From JAPPHY01 sp965247535 (GTDB lineage: Bacteria > Chloroflexota > Dehalococcoidia > Lucifugimonadales > UBA2985), in contig OZ252018.1 in the NCBI GenBank assembly GCA_965247535.1, positions 868,001 to 932,000 on the forward strand: a stretch of DNA of 64,000 nucleotides, written 5' to 3'. The notes under the pieces were generated by a model that worked only from the letters and a program-made list of their open reading frames with translations, ran no database searches and was not told where the DNA came from. Positions within the stretch are counted from its first letter, which is position 1; each line of letters begins with the position of its first letter. This document shows positions 50,184 to 58,153 of the stretch, in pieces. Both the position numbers and the translations under genes were made by a program.

Positions 50184-51882
50184 CAGACTCATACGAGTGG
50201 CAAGGGGAGACGCCGAGGCGGACGTGGTGTTCACCAACGCACGGATCGTCAACACGTTCACCGGCGAGATAGAGGAAGGCAACGTGGCCGTGGCCGAGGG
50301 CCGAGTGGCCGGCATCGGCGACTACACTGAGGCGGCCGAGACCGTGGACGTGAGCGGCAGGTACCTGGCGCCCGGCCTAATCGACGGCCACTTCCACCTG
50401 GAGAGCACGTACCTGCACGTCGACCAGTTCGCACGGGCCGTGGTGCCCCGGGGCACGCTGGCCGCCGTCACCGACCTGCACGAGGTCACCAACGTGGCGG
50501 GACTGGACGGCATGAAGTACATCATGGAGTGCGGTCGCCGCATACCCATGGACCTGTTCTTCATGGCGCCTTCCTGTGTGCCCGCAACCGACATGGAGAC
50601 CTCCGGCGCTACGCTGGGCGCGGATGACATACGCAGGGCGCTGCGATGGAAGGGCGTGCTCGGCCTGGGCGAACTGATGAACTTTCCGGGCGTGATCGGC
50701 GGCGACGAACACGTGTTGGATAAGGTGCGCGCCGCTCACGGCCGGCCACGCGACGGACACGCGCCACGCGTGCGCGGCAAGGCACTCAACGCATACCTGT
50801 CGCCCATCATCGGCTCCGACCACGAGTCCACGGAGTACGAGGAAGGGCTGGAGAAGCTGCGCCGGGGGATGCGGTTGATGATCCGCGAGGGCTCCAGCGA
50901 GAAGAACTTGGAGGAACTGCTGCCGCTGGTCAACGAGGGCAACTATCACAGGTGCATGCTGGTTGTGGACGACCGCAATGCTCTGGACGTGCTCCGCGAG
51001 GGCGACGTGGACGCCGTGGTTCGCAAGGCGATCCGGCTGGGCCTCGACCCCATACGCGCCATCCAGATGGCCACGCTCAACGTCGCCGAGTACTTCCGGC
51101 TGGAGGGCCTCGGCGGCATCGCACCGGGGTACTTCGCCAACATGCTGGTGCTGCGCGATCTGGAAACCCTGGACATCGCTGAGGTGTACTACAGGGGAGA
51201 GCGGGTTGCGCGGGACGGTAAGGCGCACTTCTCTACGCCTCTGCCTTCCAACGAGTGGATCAAGCACACGGTGAACGTGCGCCCCTTTGAGGTCGGGCAA
51301 TTGGCGCTGCCGTCCGGCGCTTCGGAGACGTTCCCGGTCATCGAGATAGTCCCCGGCCAGATTGTCACGCGACGCCGGGACGAGAGGCCGAGCCGCAGCA
51401 ACGGCAGCATCGTGGCAGACACCGAGCGAGATCTGCTAAAGCTGGTAGTGGTTGAGCGACACAAGGCAAACGGCAACATCGGCGTAGGGCTTGTGGGCGG
51501 CTTCGGGCTCAAGCGTGGAGCGCTTGCCACGTCGGTTGCGCACGACTCGCACAACATCGTCGTCGTGGGCGTCGACGATGCCGATATCTTCGCGGCGGTC
51601 AAGGAGGTGGAGCGGAACCAGGGCGGGCTGTGCGTGGTGGCCGGCGGCGAGGTGCTGGCGTCGCTCCCGCTGCCCATCGCAGGGCTGCTTTCGACGGAAC
51701 CCCTGGAGGCGGTGGCCGGAAAGCTGGAGGAACTCGAACGCATTGCGGGGGAGCTGGGGTGCTCCGTCAACTCGCCGTTCTCGGTGCTGTCCTTCCTTGC
51801 ACTGCCGGTTATACCGGAGCTGAAGCTGACGGACATGGGACTGGTGGACGTGATGGCCGGCAGGCTGTTGGAGAGGGAGTAG
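50173..51882 (+). CDS. ade: Adenine deaminase
   Basis: 569 residues: adenine to hypoxanthine + NH3, feeding Hpt. Amidohydrolase motifs: GRYLAPGLIDGHFHLESTYL (metal His pair), VTDLHEVTNVAGLDGM, GLGELMNFPGVIGGDE, SPIIGSDHEST. Late metal site region is MLVVDDRNALDVLREGDVDA where family members have DD. C-terminal domain has VVVERHKANGNIGVGLVGGF and SVAHDSHNIVVVGVDDADIF. AGGAGG lies 6 bases before ATG 50173. Operon hpt-ade-HAD. Confidence 0.93.
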   Translation: MDLSRLIRVARGDAEADVVFTNARIVNTFTGEIEEGNVAVAEGRVAGIGDYTEAAETVDVSGRYLAPGLIDGHFHLESTYLHVDQFARAVVPRGTLAAVTDLHEVTNVAGLDGMKYIMECGRRIPMDLFFMAPSCVPATDMETSGATLGADDIRRALRWKGVLGLGELMNFPGVIGGDEHVLDKVRAAHGRPRDGHAPRVRGKALNAYLSPIIGSDHESTEYEEGLEKLRRGMRLMIREGSSEKNLEELLPLVNEGNYHRCMLVVDDRNALDVLREGDVDAVVRKAIRLGLDPIRAIQMATLNVAEYFRLEGLGGIAPGYFANMLVLRDLETLDIAEVYYRGERVARDGKAHFSTPLPSNEWIKHTVNVRPFEVGQLALPSGASETFPVIEIVPGQIVTRRRDERPSRSNGSIVADTERDLLKLVVVERHKANGNIGVGLVGGFGLKRGALATSVAHDSHNIVVVGVDDADIFAAVKEVERNQGGLCVVAGGEVLASLPLPIAGLLSTEPLEAVAGKLEELERIAGELGCSVNSPFSVLSFLALPVIPELKLTDMGLVDVMAGRLLERE

Positions 51883-51888
51883 CCCGTC

Positions 51889-52641
51889 GTGCCTGCACTG
51901 GACACAATCACGTTCGACCTGTGGCAGACGCTGATCATCGACGACCGCGAGCGTGGCCGTGCGAGGACGCAGCGCCGCCTGGACGAGGCAAAGGAGGCCC
52001 TTGCAGAAGAGGGCCTCGACTTCTCGATCGACGATCTTCGTGAGGCGTACCGCAGCTGCTTCCGGGCGTGCCGCGCGATCCACAAGGACGAGCGTGACGT
52101 GTCTTTCGACGAGCAGGTGCGAATGTTCATCGACCTGATCGACGATGGACTGTTGAACCGCCTGTCCCCCGAGACCGTCGAGCGCATCACCTACTGGTAT
52201 GCGGAGGCGTTCTTCGACTACCCGCCGCGCGTGGACCCCGCGTCCCGCGATGTGCTGCAGGAGATGTCGAGGCGCGGCTACAGGTTGGGGATGATCTCGA
52301 ACACGGGCATGACGCCAGGCAGCGTGTTTCGCCGGTTCCTGGCGCAGCACGACCTGCTCGATTTCTTCCATGCGTTCACCTTCTCGGACGAGGTGCTGCT
52401 GTGCAAGCCGTCGTCGGAGATGTTCCACATGACGCTGGAGGAGCTGGGGACGTCACCGGAGAGGGCGCTGCACTTGGGCGACCACATTGCGAACGACATC
52501 GAGGGCGGCAACCGGGCCGGGATGTGGACGGCGCTGCTCGGCGACGCGGACGGACAGGAGCGGATTGCGTCGCCTCACGTGCACGTTCAGTCGCTCGCGG
52601 AGTGGCCGTCGACGCTGGACGCCTGGCTGCGGGAGGGGTGA
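51889..52641 (+). CDS. HAD-superfamily hydrolase
   Basis: 250 residues. Motif I ITFDLWQTLIIDD (the second Asp of DxD is replaced by Trp here, as FDLWQT), motif II MISNTGMTPG, motif III KPSSEMFHMTLEELGTSPER, motif IV ALHLGDHIANDIEGGNRAGM. GTG start 6 bases after the adenine deaminase stop. The first Asp nucleophile and motif IV are intact. Probably a phosphatase; substrate unknown, but the operon suggests a nucleotide or sugar phosphate. Confidence 0.85.
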   Translation: MPALDTITFDLWQTLIIDDRERGRARTQRRLDEAKEALAEEGLDFSIDDLREAYRSCFRACRAIHKDERDVSFDEQVRMFIDLIDDGLLNRLSPETVERITYWYAEAFFDYPPRVDPASRDVLQEMSRRGYRLGMISNTGMTPGSVFRRFLAQHDLLDFFHAFTFSDEVLLCKPSSEMFHMTLEELGTSPERALHLGDHIANDIEGGNRAGMWTALLGDADGQERIASPHVHVQSLAEWPSTLDAWLREG

Positions 52642-52837
52642 TGGAGGGTGCGGTAAGGGGCGGGCCACGGGGCAGTCTGCGAGTTTTCCCTGCCTGTTGG
52701 AATGCGTCCAGTAGCTGTCAGACGTATCAGCTCTTGGTGGGAAGGAAGTTGAGTGATGGCCGTCGCGGACCAAGATCGTGCTAGGCGGGCAACCCCACTA
52801 GCTCAGTGATTTCTGTAGGCTAAGGATTGGAGGATTC

Positions 52838-53428
52838 ATGCCTTCCGGCTTCTACTATGTCTATGCCTTGAAGGACCCCAGGCCAGGGTCGGCCTTACCA
52901 TTCTATATTGGTAAGGGCACTGGCAGCAGGGCCTTCGATCATCTTGTAAGCCCAGATGGTACTCGGAAGTATGCGCGTATAAGGGAAATAACGAGTGCTG
53001 GGCACGAACCTTTAGTGGAAATTCTGGTTGATAACCTTTCAGAGTCCGATGCGCTCAGAATCGAGGCGAAACTAATCTCAGCGTTCGGGACTGAGCAAAC
53101 AGGTGGTTTGCTCACGAACTCGGTGATTCCGTCAGACCTGGTCTCGGCGAAGCGCTCACACGTCGTTGTCCCTCAGGGTGCAGTTGAGCAAGCACAGCTT
53201 GGTCTGGGCATGCTCAAGGATGCGCTCAACAAGCTGACTGATGCAAATGTTGAAGGAATAACGAATTCCGAGGCGGCTAGTCTCCTGGGTCTCCGTAGCG
53301 ACTACAACGGTCGACAGAAAGACTATTTGTCATACAGCGTTCTAGGTTTGCTCCTCAGGGAGGGCCGAGTTATTCGCCGCGAGGGCCGTCCACCGAAGCA
53401 CGTTTCCGCTCGCCACTTTCGAGGCTAA
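52838..53428 (+). CDS. GIY-YIG domain protein (LEM-3-like)
   Basis: 196 residues. The N-terminal 95 residues form a GIY-YIG nuclease domain: FYYVYALKDPRPGSALPFYI, GKGTGSRAFDHL, EILVDNLSESDALRIEAKLI (conserved Glu). The C-terminal part has a coiled segment (QAQLGLGMLKDALNKLTDAN) and a short winged-helix-like tail (SEAASLLGLRSDYNGRQKDY). Stand-alone gene with lower GC than neighbours, no strong ribosome site; probably acquired. Nuclease activity is plausible since the Y-Y, R and E positions are filled. Confidence 0.75.
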   Translation: MPSGFYYVYALKDPRPGSALPFYIGKGTGSRAFDHLVSPDGTRKYARIREITSAGHEPLVEILVDNLSESDALRIEAKLISAFGTEQTGGLLTNSVIPSDLVSAKRSHVVVPQGAVEQAQLGLGMLKDALNKLTDANVEGITNSEAASLLGLRSDYNGRQKDYLSYSVLGLLLREGRVIRREGRPPKHVSARHFRG

Positions 53429-53511
53429 GCCTACACCGCTCTGCCATCTGGCAGTCGGTGAGCAGGCGCAGGCAGGCCACTGGTTCCTTATGCCCCCCAC
53501 CTCCCCCCGCC

Positions 53512-54411
53512 TCACGGACGAGCGGCCGTGCCACGGTCTCGCCCCTCACGCAGGCGGCCGTACTCGGAGCTGAGCTCCGCGCCCAGGATCAGTATCAGGC
53601 TGCTCACGTAGAGCCACAGCATCAGCACAAGTGCGTCCGCCATCGACCCGTAGACGTCCTGGAAGTTTGCAAAGCGGTCCACGTACGTGAGAAAGACGCC
53701 CTTCGCCGCCTCGAACAGCAAAGCGGCCACCACGGCGCCCGGCCACACATAGCCCCATCGCGTGTGCGTATTCGGCATCAGCTTGTATATCATGAGAAAC
53801 GTGGCAAGCGTCAGCGCGAACGAAGTGCCCAGCAGGAACAGCCGCGACGCCTCGCTCACCAGGAAGTCGGACGCCGGCAGGTCGGCCCGCGCATATTCGC
53901 CGGCTGTGCGGACGAAGGCTGCCGCCGCCAGCGACGTCAGGAACATCGCTCCAACTACCAGCGCCATGGTCATCTGCTGCGGCTTCCGGACGAACAGAGG
54001 CGGGTCCTTCTGCACATCCCAGGCCCTGTTGACGACCCGGGCCACGGCCCCGAACATCGCGCTGCCGGACCAGAGCAACCCGATGATCGAGATCAGGCCC
54101 AGCGTCCCGCTAACGCGGACGTCGCTGGCGAGAAGCCCATCCGAGCCCGGCAGGTATCCCGCGATAAACCCGATGAACTGCGCCTCCCGGTCCTCGGACG
54201 TGGACAGCAGGTTGAAGATTGCGATGAGCCCGATCATTAGCGGGAACAGCGAGAATGCGGCGTAGTAGGCCACCCCGGCCGCCATGTGTGTGGCGTCGTC
54301 GTCCGACATCTCCTGCACGGTGCGCACCAGCAGCCGTACTATGAACAGGCCCTTGAAGGGCGCCCACGCTACCGCTGCCGCGCCCATCAGGATGTCAAGT
54401 AATGTCCTCAA
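53512..54411 (-). CDS. YihY/BrkB family membrane protein
   Basis: 299 residues, six predicted spans. Family marks: DDATHMAAGVAYYAAFSLFP near the start, then LMIGLIAIFNLL, LGLISIIGLLWSGSAMFGAV, RVVNRAWDVQKDPP and WGYVWPGAVVAALLFEAAKG, FANFQDVYGSMADALVLMLW. Formerly called ribonuclease BN by mistake; now thought to be an inner-membrane transporter or channel of unknown substrate. Convergent with the GIY-YIG gene and divergent from mtnA. Confidence 0.9.
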   Translation of the reverse strand: MRTLLDILMGAAAVAWAPFKGLFIVRLLVRTVQEMSDDDATHMAAGVAYYAAFSLFPLMIGLIAIFNLLSTSEDREAQFIGFIAGYLPGSDGLLASDVRVSGTLGLISIIGLLWSGSAMFGAVARVVNRAWDVQKDPPLFVRKPQQMTMALVVGAMFLTSLAAAAFVRTAGEYARADLPASDFLVSEASRLFLLGTSFALTLATFLMIYKLMPNTHTRWGYVWPGAVVAALLFEAAKGVFLTYVDRFANFQDVYGSMADALVLMLWLYVSSLILILGAELSSEYGRLREGRDRGTAARP

Positions 54412-54449
54412 ATCAACGCTCGACGCGGGCCGGGCGGACGTTGCCCCGC

Positions 54450-54478
54450 TTTGTCACCGCCCACGCTTCTAGTATAAT
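54450..54478 (+). promoter_or_regulatory. Sigma-70-type promoter of the mtn/SAM-cycle cluster
   Basis: TTTGTC (54450-54455), 17-base spacer, TATAAT (54473-54478). The expected transcription start (about 54485) is at most a few bases before the TTG start of mtnA, so the message would be leaderless or start at the GTG at 54500. Confidence 0.6.
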
Positions 54479-54487
54479 GAGGCCGCT

Positions 54488-55546
54488 TTGACCAATCCAG
54501 TGCAGACCAAGACAGCGTCCGCTTATGGTGACGTGACGCCAATCGAGTGGCAGGGCGGGCGACTGTGCCTCTTGGACCAAAGCCGCCTGCCGCACGAGGT
54601 GTCGTACGTACACCTTTCGACCCCCGAGGAGGTGGCGAGCGCCATACGGGAGATGCGGGTCAGGGGCGCGCCGGCCATCGGGGTGACCGCGGCCTACGGC
54701 ATGGCCTTGGCAGCCGCCCAGAGCCGGACGATGGACTCCCTCCGCGACGCCGCCCGCCTGCTCGCAGCTTCGCGGCCCACGGCCGTCAACCTGCGGTGGG
54801 CGGTCGAGCGGATGATGCGCGTGGCGGAACAGGCGCCGCACGATGCTGACCTCGCCACCTGCCTTCTCGCGGAGGCCTCCGAGCTTCACCGCGAGACCCT
54901 GGAGTCCGACCGGCGCTTGAGCGCGCTGGGCGCAGCCCTCATCGAGCCCGGCTCCTCCGTGCTCACGCACTGCAACACAGGCGCGCTGGCCACCGGCGGC
55001 TACGGCACAGCACTCGGCGTGGTCCGCTGGGCGTGGGAGGAGGGCAGGGTGCAGCACGTTTTGGCCACGGAGACGCGTCCGTGGTTGCAGGGGGCGAGAC
55101 TCACCACGTGGGAGTTGGCACGGCTGGGCATACCGGCGACGCTCGTGGTTGACTCCGCGGCCGCGGCGCTTATGGCAGGCGGCCGCGTCCAGTGCGTGAT
55201 AACCGGCGCCGACCGCATCGCCGCCAACGGCGATACCGCCAACAAGATCGGAACGCTTTCGCTGGCGGTGCTCGCTAACCACTACGGCGTCCCCTTCTAC
55301 GTTGCCGCTCCCGTCTCCACTATAGATATGAGCGCGGCGTCCGGCGACGACATCCCCATCGAGGAGCGGCCCGCCGCCGAGGTGACGCAGGCTGGAGGCG
55401 CGCCCACCGCGCCGGAAGGTACGGCAGCGTGGAACCCGGCCTTCGACGTGACCCCGGGCGGGCTGATCGCGGCGATCATCACGGATTGCGGTGTCGCCCG
55501 GCCGCCCTACGAGCGGACGCTTGCTGAGGTGACGAATCGTGGCTGA
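54488..55546 (+). CDS. mtnA: S-methyl-5-thioribose-1-phosphate isomerase
   Basis: 352 residues: MTR-1-P to MTRu-1-P in methionine salvage; eIF2B-like fold. EMRVRGAPAIGVTAAYGMAL, RPTAVNLRWAVERM, LTHCNTGALATGGYGTALGV, VDSAAAALMAGGRVQCVITG with ADRIAANGDTANKIGTLSLA. TTG start with no Shine-Dalgarno, right after the promoter. Overlaps mtnP by 8 bases. Confidence 0.94.
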   Translation: MTNPVQTKTASAYGDVTPIEWQGGRLCLLDQSRLPHEVSYVHLSTPEEVASAIREMRVRGAPAIGVTAAYGMALAAAQSRTMDSLRDAARLLAASRPTAVNLRWAVERMMRVAEQAPHDADLATCLLAEASELHRETLESDRRLSALGAALIEPGSSVLTHCNTGALATGGYGTALGVVRWAWEEGRVQHVLATETRPWLQGARLTTWELARLGIPATLVVDSAAAALMAGGRVQCVITGADRIAANGDTANKIGTLSLAVLANHYGVPFYVAAPVSTIDMSAASGDDIPIEERPAAEVTQAGGAPTAPEGTAAWNPAFDVTPGGLIAAIITDCGVARPPYERTLAEVTNRG

Positions 55547-56402
55547 GGCGCTCATTGGCGTGATTGGCGGGACTGGGTTGTACCGCATGGACGGCCTGGA
55601 GGGCGCCGAGGAAGTCGTCGTCGACACGCCGTTCGGCGCGCCCAGCGACGTCATAGTCACCGGCACGCTCAACGGCGTGGGCGTTGCTTTCCTGCCCAGG
55701 CACGGCAGGGGGCATCGGCTCTCGCCGACTGAGCTTCCGGCAAGGGCCAACATCTACGCCCTCAAGTCGCTGGGCGTGCGGAGAGTAATTTCCGTTAGCG
55801 CCGTTGGAAGTCTGCGGGAGGAGATTCGCCCGCTGGACATGGTGGTGCCTGACCAGCTCATCGATCGGACGCTGGGACGGCCGCGCACGTTCTTCGGCGA
55901 GGGCATTGTGGCCCACGTGGGAATGGCCGATCCGTTCTGTCCCGATCTGCGAAGCGCTTTGCGAGTGAGCGGCGGACGCGCCGGCGCGACGGTGCACGAC
56001 GGGGGTACGCTCGTCGTCATCGAGGGGCCGCAGTTTTCCACGAGAGCGGAGTCGCACATGTACCGCTCTTGGGGCGCGGACATCATCGGCATGACGGCGC
56101 TGCCGGAGGCCCGGCTCGCCAGAGAAGCCGAGTTGTGCTACGCTGTGCTCGCCTGCTCCACCGACTACGATTGCTGGCACGAGAGCGAGGAACCCGTTAC
56201 CGTCGAGATGGTGGTGGAGAACCTGATGAAGAACACCGCCGTCTCCAGGGCAATCCTCGCCGACGTCATCACCGCAGACCTTGCGGAGCGAGACTGCGGG
56301 TGCGGCTCCGCTCTCGCAAACGCCATCGTTACGGACAGGGGAGTCATTCCGGCGGAGGTGCGGGAGCGGCTGTCCCTATTAATCGGCAAGTACAATCTGT
56401 AA
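55539..56402 (+). CDS. mtnP: S-methyl-5'-thioadenosine phosphorylase
   Basis: 287 residues: MTA + phosphate to adenine + MTR-1-P. IGVIGGTGLYRMDGLEG, LPRHGRGHRLSPTELPARAN, YALKSLGVRRVISVSAVGSL, PFCPDLRS, VVIEGPQFSTRAESHMYRSW, DIIGMTALPEARLAREAELC, STDYDCWH. GTG start inside the end of mtnA. Its adenine product can go to Ade/Hpt encoded 4 kb upstream, its MTR-1-P to MtnA. Confidence 0.95.
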   Translation: MAEALIGVIGGTGLYRMDGLEGAEEVVVDTPFGAPSDVIVTGTLNGVGVAFLPRHGRGHRLSPTELPARANIYALKSLGVRRVISVSAVGSLREEIRPLDMVVPDQLIDRTLGRPRTFFGEGIVAHVGMADPFCPDLRSALRVSGGRAGATVHDGGTLVVIEGPQFSTRAESHMYRSWGADIIGMTALPEARLAREAELCYAVLACSTDYDCWHESEEPVTVEMVVENLMKNTAVSRAILADVITADLAERDCGCGSALANAIVTDRGVIPAEVRERLSLLIGKYNL

Positions 56403-56428
56403 GACTGCTCTTCCGGAGGTGTTTTGAA

Positions 56429-56773
56429 ATGGCAAGACAAGATCCTGGCGAACCCTACTTCCGCGTTAGCGTCGAGGAAGCCAAGTCGATGGTTGACGGC
56501 GGGAACGCCGTGGTGATCGACGTGCGCCGCCCCGACGAATGGGTCACGGGCCGCGTGGAGGGTGCGATGCACATTCCGGTCGACGACGTGGCCGCCCGCA
56601 TCGACGAGCTGCCAACGGAAGGAGACCTGCTGTTCATCTGCGCGGCGGGCGTTCGCAGCGGCCTGGCCTGCGAGATGGCCGCGGCAATGGAGGTCGATTC
56701 CAGCCGTCTGTACAACATCGAGGAGGGCACTGCTGCCTGGATCGAGAAGGGGTTGCCCTACGAGAGCGGATAG
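56429..56773 (+). CDS. Rhodanese-domain protein
   Basis: 114 residues, one rhodanese domain: AVVIDVRRPDEWVTGRVEGA, MHIPVDDV, active-site loop LLFICAAGVRSGLACEMAAA with catalytic Cys, and YNIEEGTAAWIEKGLPYESG. Sulfur transfer or, in this context, possibly handling of sulfane sulfur near methionine salvage. ATG 56429 follows GGAGGTGTTTTGAA. Sits in line between mtnP and the kinase. Confidence 0.88.
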   Translation: MARQDPGEPYFRVSVEEAKSMVDGGNAVVIDVRRPDEWVTGRVEGAMHIPVDDVAARIDELPTEGDLLFICAAGVRSGLACEMAAAMEVDSSRLYNIEEGTAAWIEKGLPYESG

Positions 56774-56836
56774 GCCGTATGGGCCGCACTGGCGAGTGAG
56801 TGAGCCTGTGAGCGGGGTAATGCGAGGGCCGGCGGC

Positions 56837-57826
56837 ATGAGCAGCGCAATGAAGGACGTGCTTGGTATAGGCAATGCGATGGTGGACGTGCTGACCCACG
56901 CCGACGATGCCTTTCTGTTCAAGCACAGCCTCGTTCGGGGCGCCATGACTCTCGTCGACGCCGAGCAGGGCGCCTCCATCCTGGAGGCGATGGGCTCGAC
57001 GGTTGAGGTGTCCGGGGGCTCCGTGGCGAACACGATGGCCGGGATTGCCTCGCTGGGCGGCACCGGCTCGTACATCGGCAGAGTGCACGACGACCGGCTG
57101 GGCGAAATCTTCAGCCGCGGAATGCGCTCGCTCGGAATCGGCTACTCGTCAGTGCCCGCGACCGAAGGCTCGCCAACGGCGCGATGCCTGGTGATCGTCA
57201 CGCCGGACGGCCAGCGTACGATGGCCACGTACCTGGGCGCCTGCACGGAGCTTGGGCCGGAAGACGTGGACGCGGAGGAGGTGTACGGACACTCCGTGAC
57301 CTACCTTGAGGGCTACCTGTGGGACGCGCCGCGTGCGCAGGAAGCAATGGCCCTAGCGGCCCGTCTTGCCCACGACGCCGGCAACAGGGTGGCGCTGACT
57401 CTCTCCGACCCCTTTTGCGTGGAGCGGCACCGGGACGAGTTCCGCGACTTCATCCTGGAACACGTGGACGTGCTGTTCGCCAACCAGGAAGAGGCCATGT
57501 CGCTGTACGAGGAGACCCACTTGGAGAATGCTGTGGAACGAGCGCGAGGTGACTGCCGGCTGGCCGTGGTTACTCGCAGCGAGAAGGGCTCGATAGTGGT
57601 ATCCGGCGAAGAGACGCACGTGGTGGACATAGTTCCGGTCGAGCGCGTGGTGGACACCACGGGCGCCGGCGACCTGTTCGCCGCCGGGTTCCTGTACGGG
57701 ATCACGCACGGCCACGACCTGCCGACGTGCGGGCGGATTGGCGCGCTGGCGGCGGCGGAGGTGATAGGCCACCTGGGCGCACGACCGGAGGCGCGGCTGA
57801 GTGAGCTGCTGGCGCGCGTGGTGTAG
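56837..57826 (+). CDS. PfkB-family kinase, adenosine kinase-like
   Basis: 329 residues. VLGIGNAMVDVLTHADDAFL, GGSVANTMAGIASLGGTGSY (substrate GG motif), ATYLGACTELGPEDVD, and the ATP/anion-hole signature VVDTTGAGDLFAAGFLYGIT with catalytic Asp. The arrangement NAMVD and TYLGA is typical of bacterial adenosine kinases. In this cluster it would phosphorylate adenosine released by AhcY to AMP, pulling the SAH reaction forward. Other ribokinase substrates are possible. Confidence 0.87.
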   Translation: MSSAMKDVLGIGNAMVDVLTHADDAFLFKHSLVRGAMTLVDAEQGASILEAMGSTVEVSGGSVANTMAGIASLGGTGSYIGRVHDDRLGEIFSRGMRSLGIGYSSVPATEGSPTARCLVIVTPDGQRTMATYLGACTELGPEDVDAEEVYGHSVTYLEGYLWDAPRAQEAMALAARLAHDAGNRVALTLSDPFCVERHRDEFRDFILEHVDVLFANQEEAMSLYEETHLENAVERARGDCRLAVVTRSEKGSIVVSGEETHVVDIVPVERVVDTTGAGDLFAAGFLYGITHGHDLPTCGRIGALAAAEVIGHLGARPEARLSELLARVV

Positions 57827-57969
57827 GGCGAGCAGCAGAACGTGCTTGACGCGAAGTATATGACCCAGATACCCAAGGGCTACAGTCTTCGCGTTGACGA
57901 GCTTCTCAGGCTTGCCCTGTAGAGGCTCTTCTTCAGATGTGGTATAGCGGCCTCTGCCCACCCCCGCGG

Positions 57970-57998
57970 TGGACATGCCCGGCGAAATCCGTTATCAT
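57970..57998 (+). promoter_or_regulatory. Promoter for ahcY-metK
   Basis: TGGACA (57970-57975), 17-base spacer, TATCAT (57993-57998). Leader of about 150 bases to ahcY. The preceding bases 57827-57969 hold no recognised gene (a 26-codon frame ends at 57922). Confidence 0.5.
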
Positions 57999-58094
57999 AC
58001 TCGCGCCCGAACCTGGGCCATGGCTGTTTCACACCATGAACCACTTCAGGGGCGATGTACCTTCACGCCCTTCACCACGGGAGGATCGCACCAT

Positions 58095-58151
58095 ATGACT
58101 TCACAGACACTCCACGCCTGCCTGTCTTCCGGGCCCATCGGGGGCCGGTAG
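58095..58151 (+). CDS. Possible 18-residue leader peptide before ahcY
   Basis: MTSQTLHACLSSGPIGGR, stop TAG two bases before the ahcY ATG. GGGAGG lies at 58079-58084. A hairpin CCGGGCCC-ATCG-GGGGCCGG (58129-58148) spans its last codons and abuts the ahcY start, so translating the leader would melt the hairpin and expose ahcY. Inference from arrangement only. Confidence 0.35.
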   Translation: MTSQTLHACLSSGPIGGR

Positions 58152-58153
58152 AC

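Noticed and set aside
57827..58153. SAM or SAH riboswitch before ahcY-metK
   Set aside because: The conserved core words of the SAM-I, SAM-II and SAH classes are not found in the leader.
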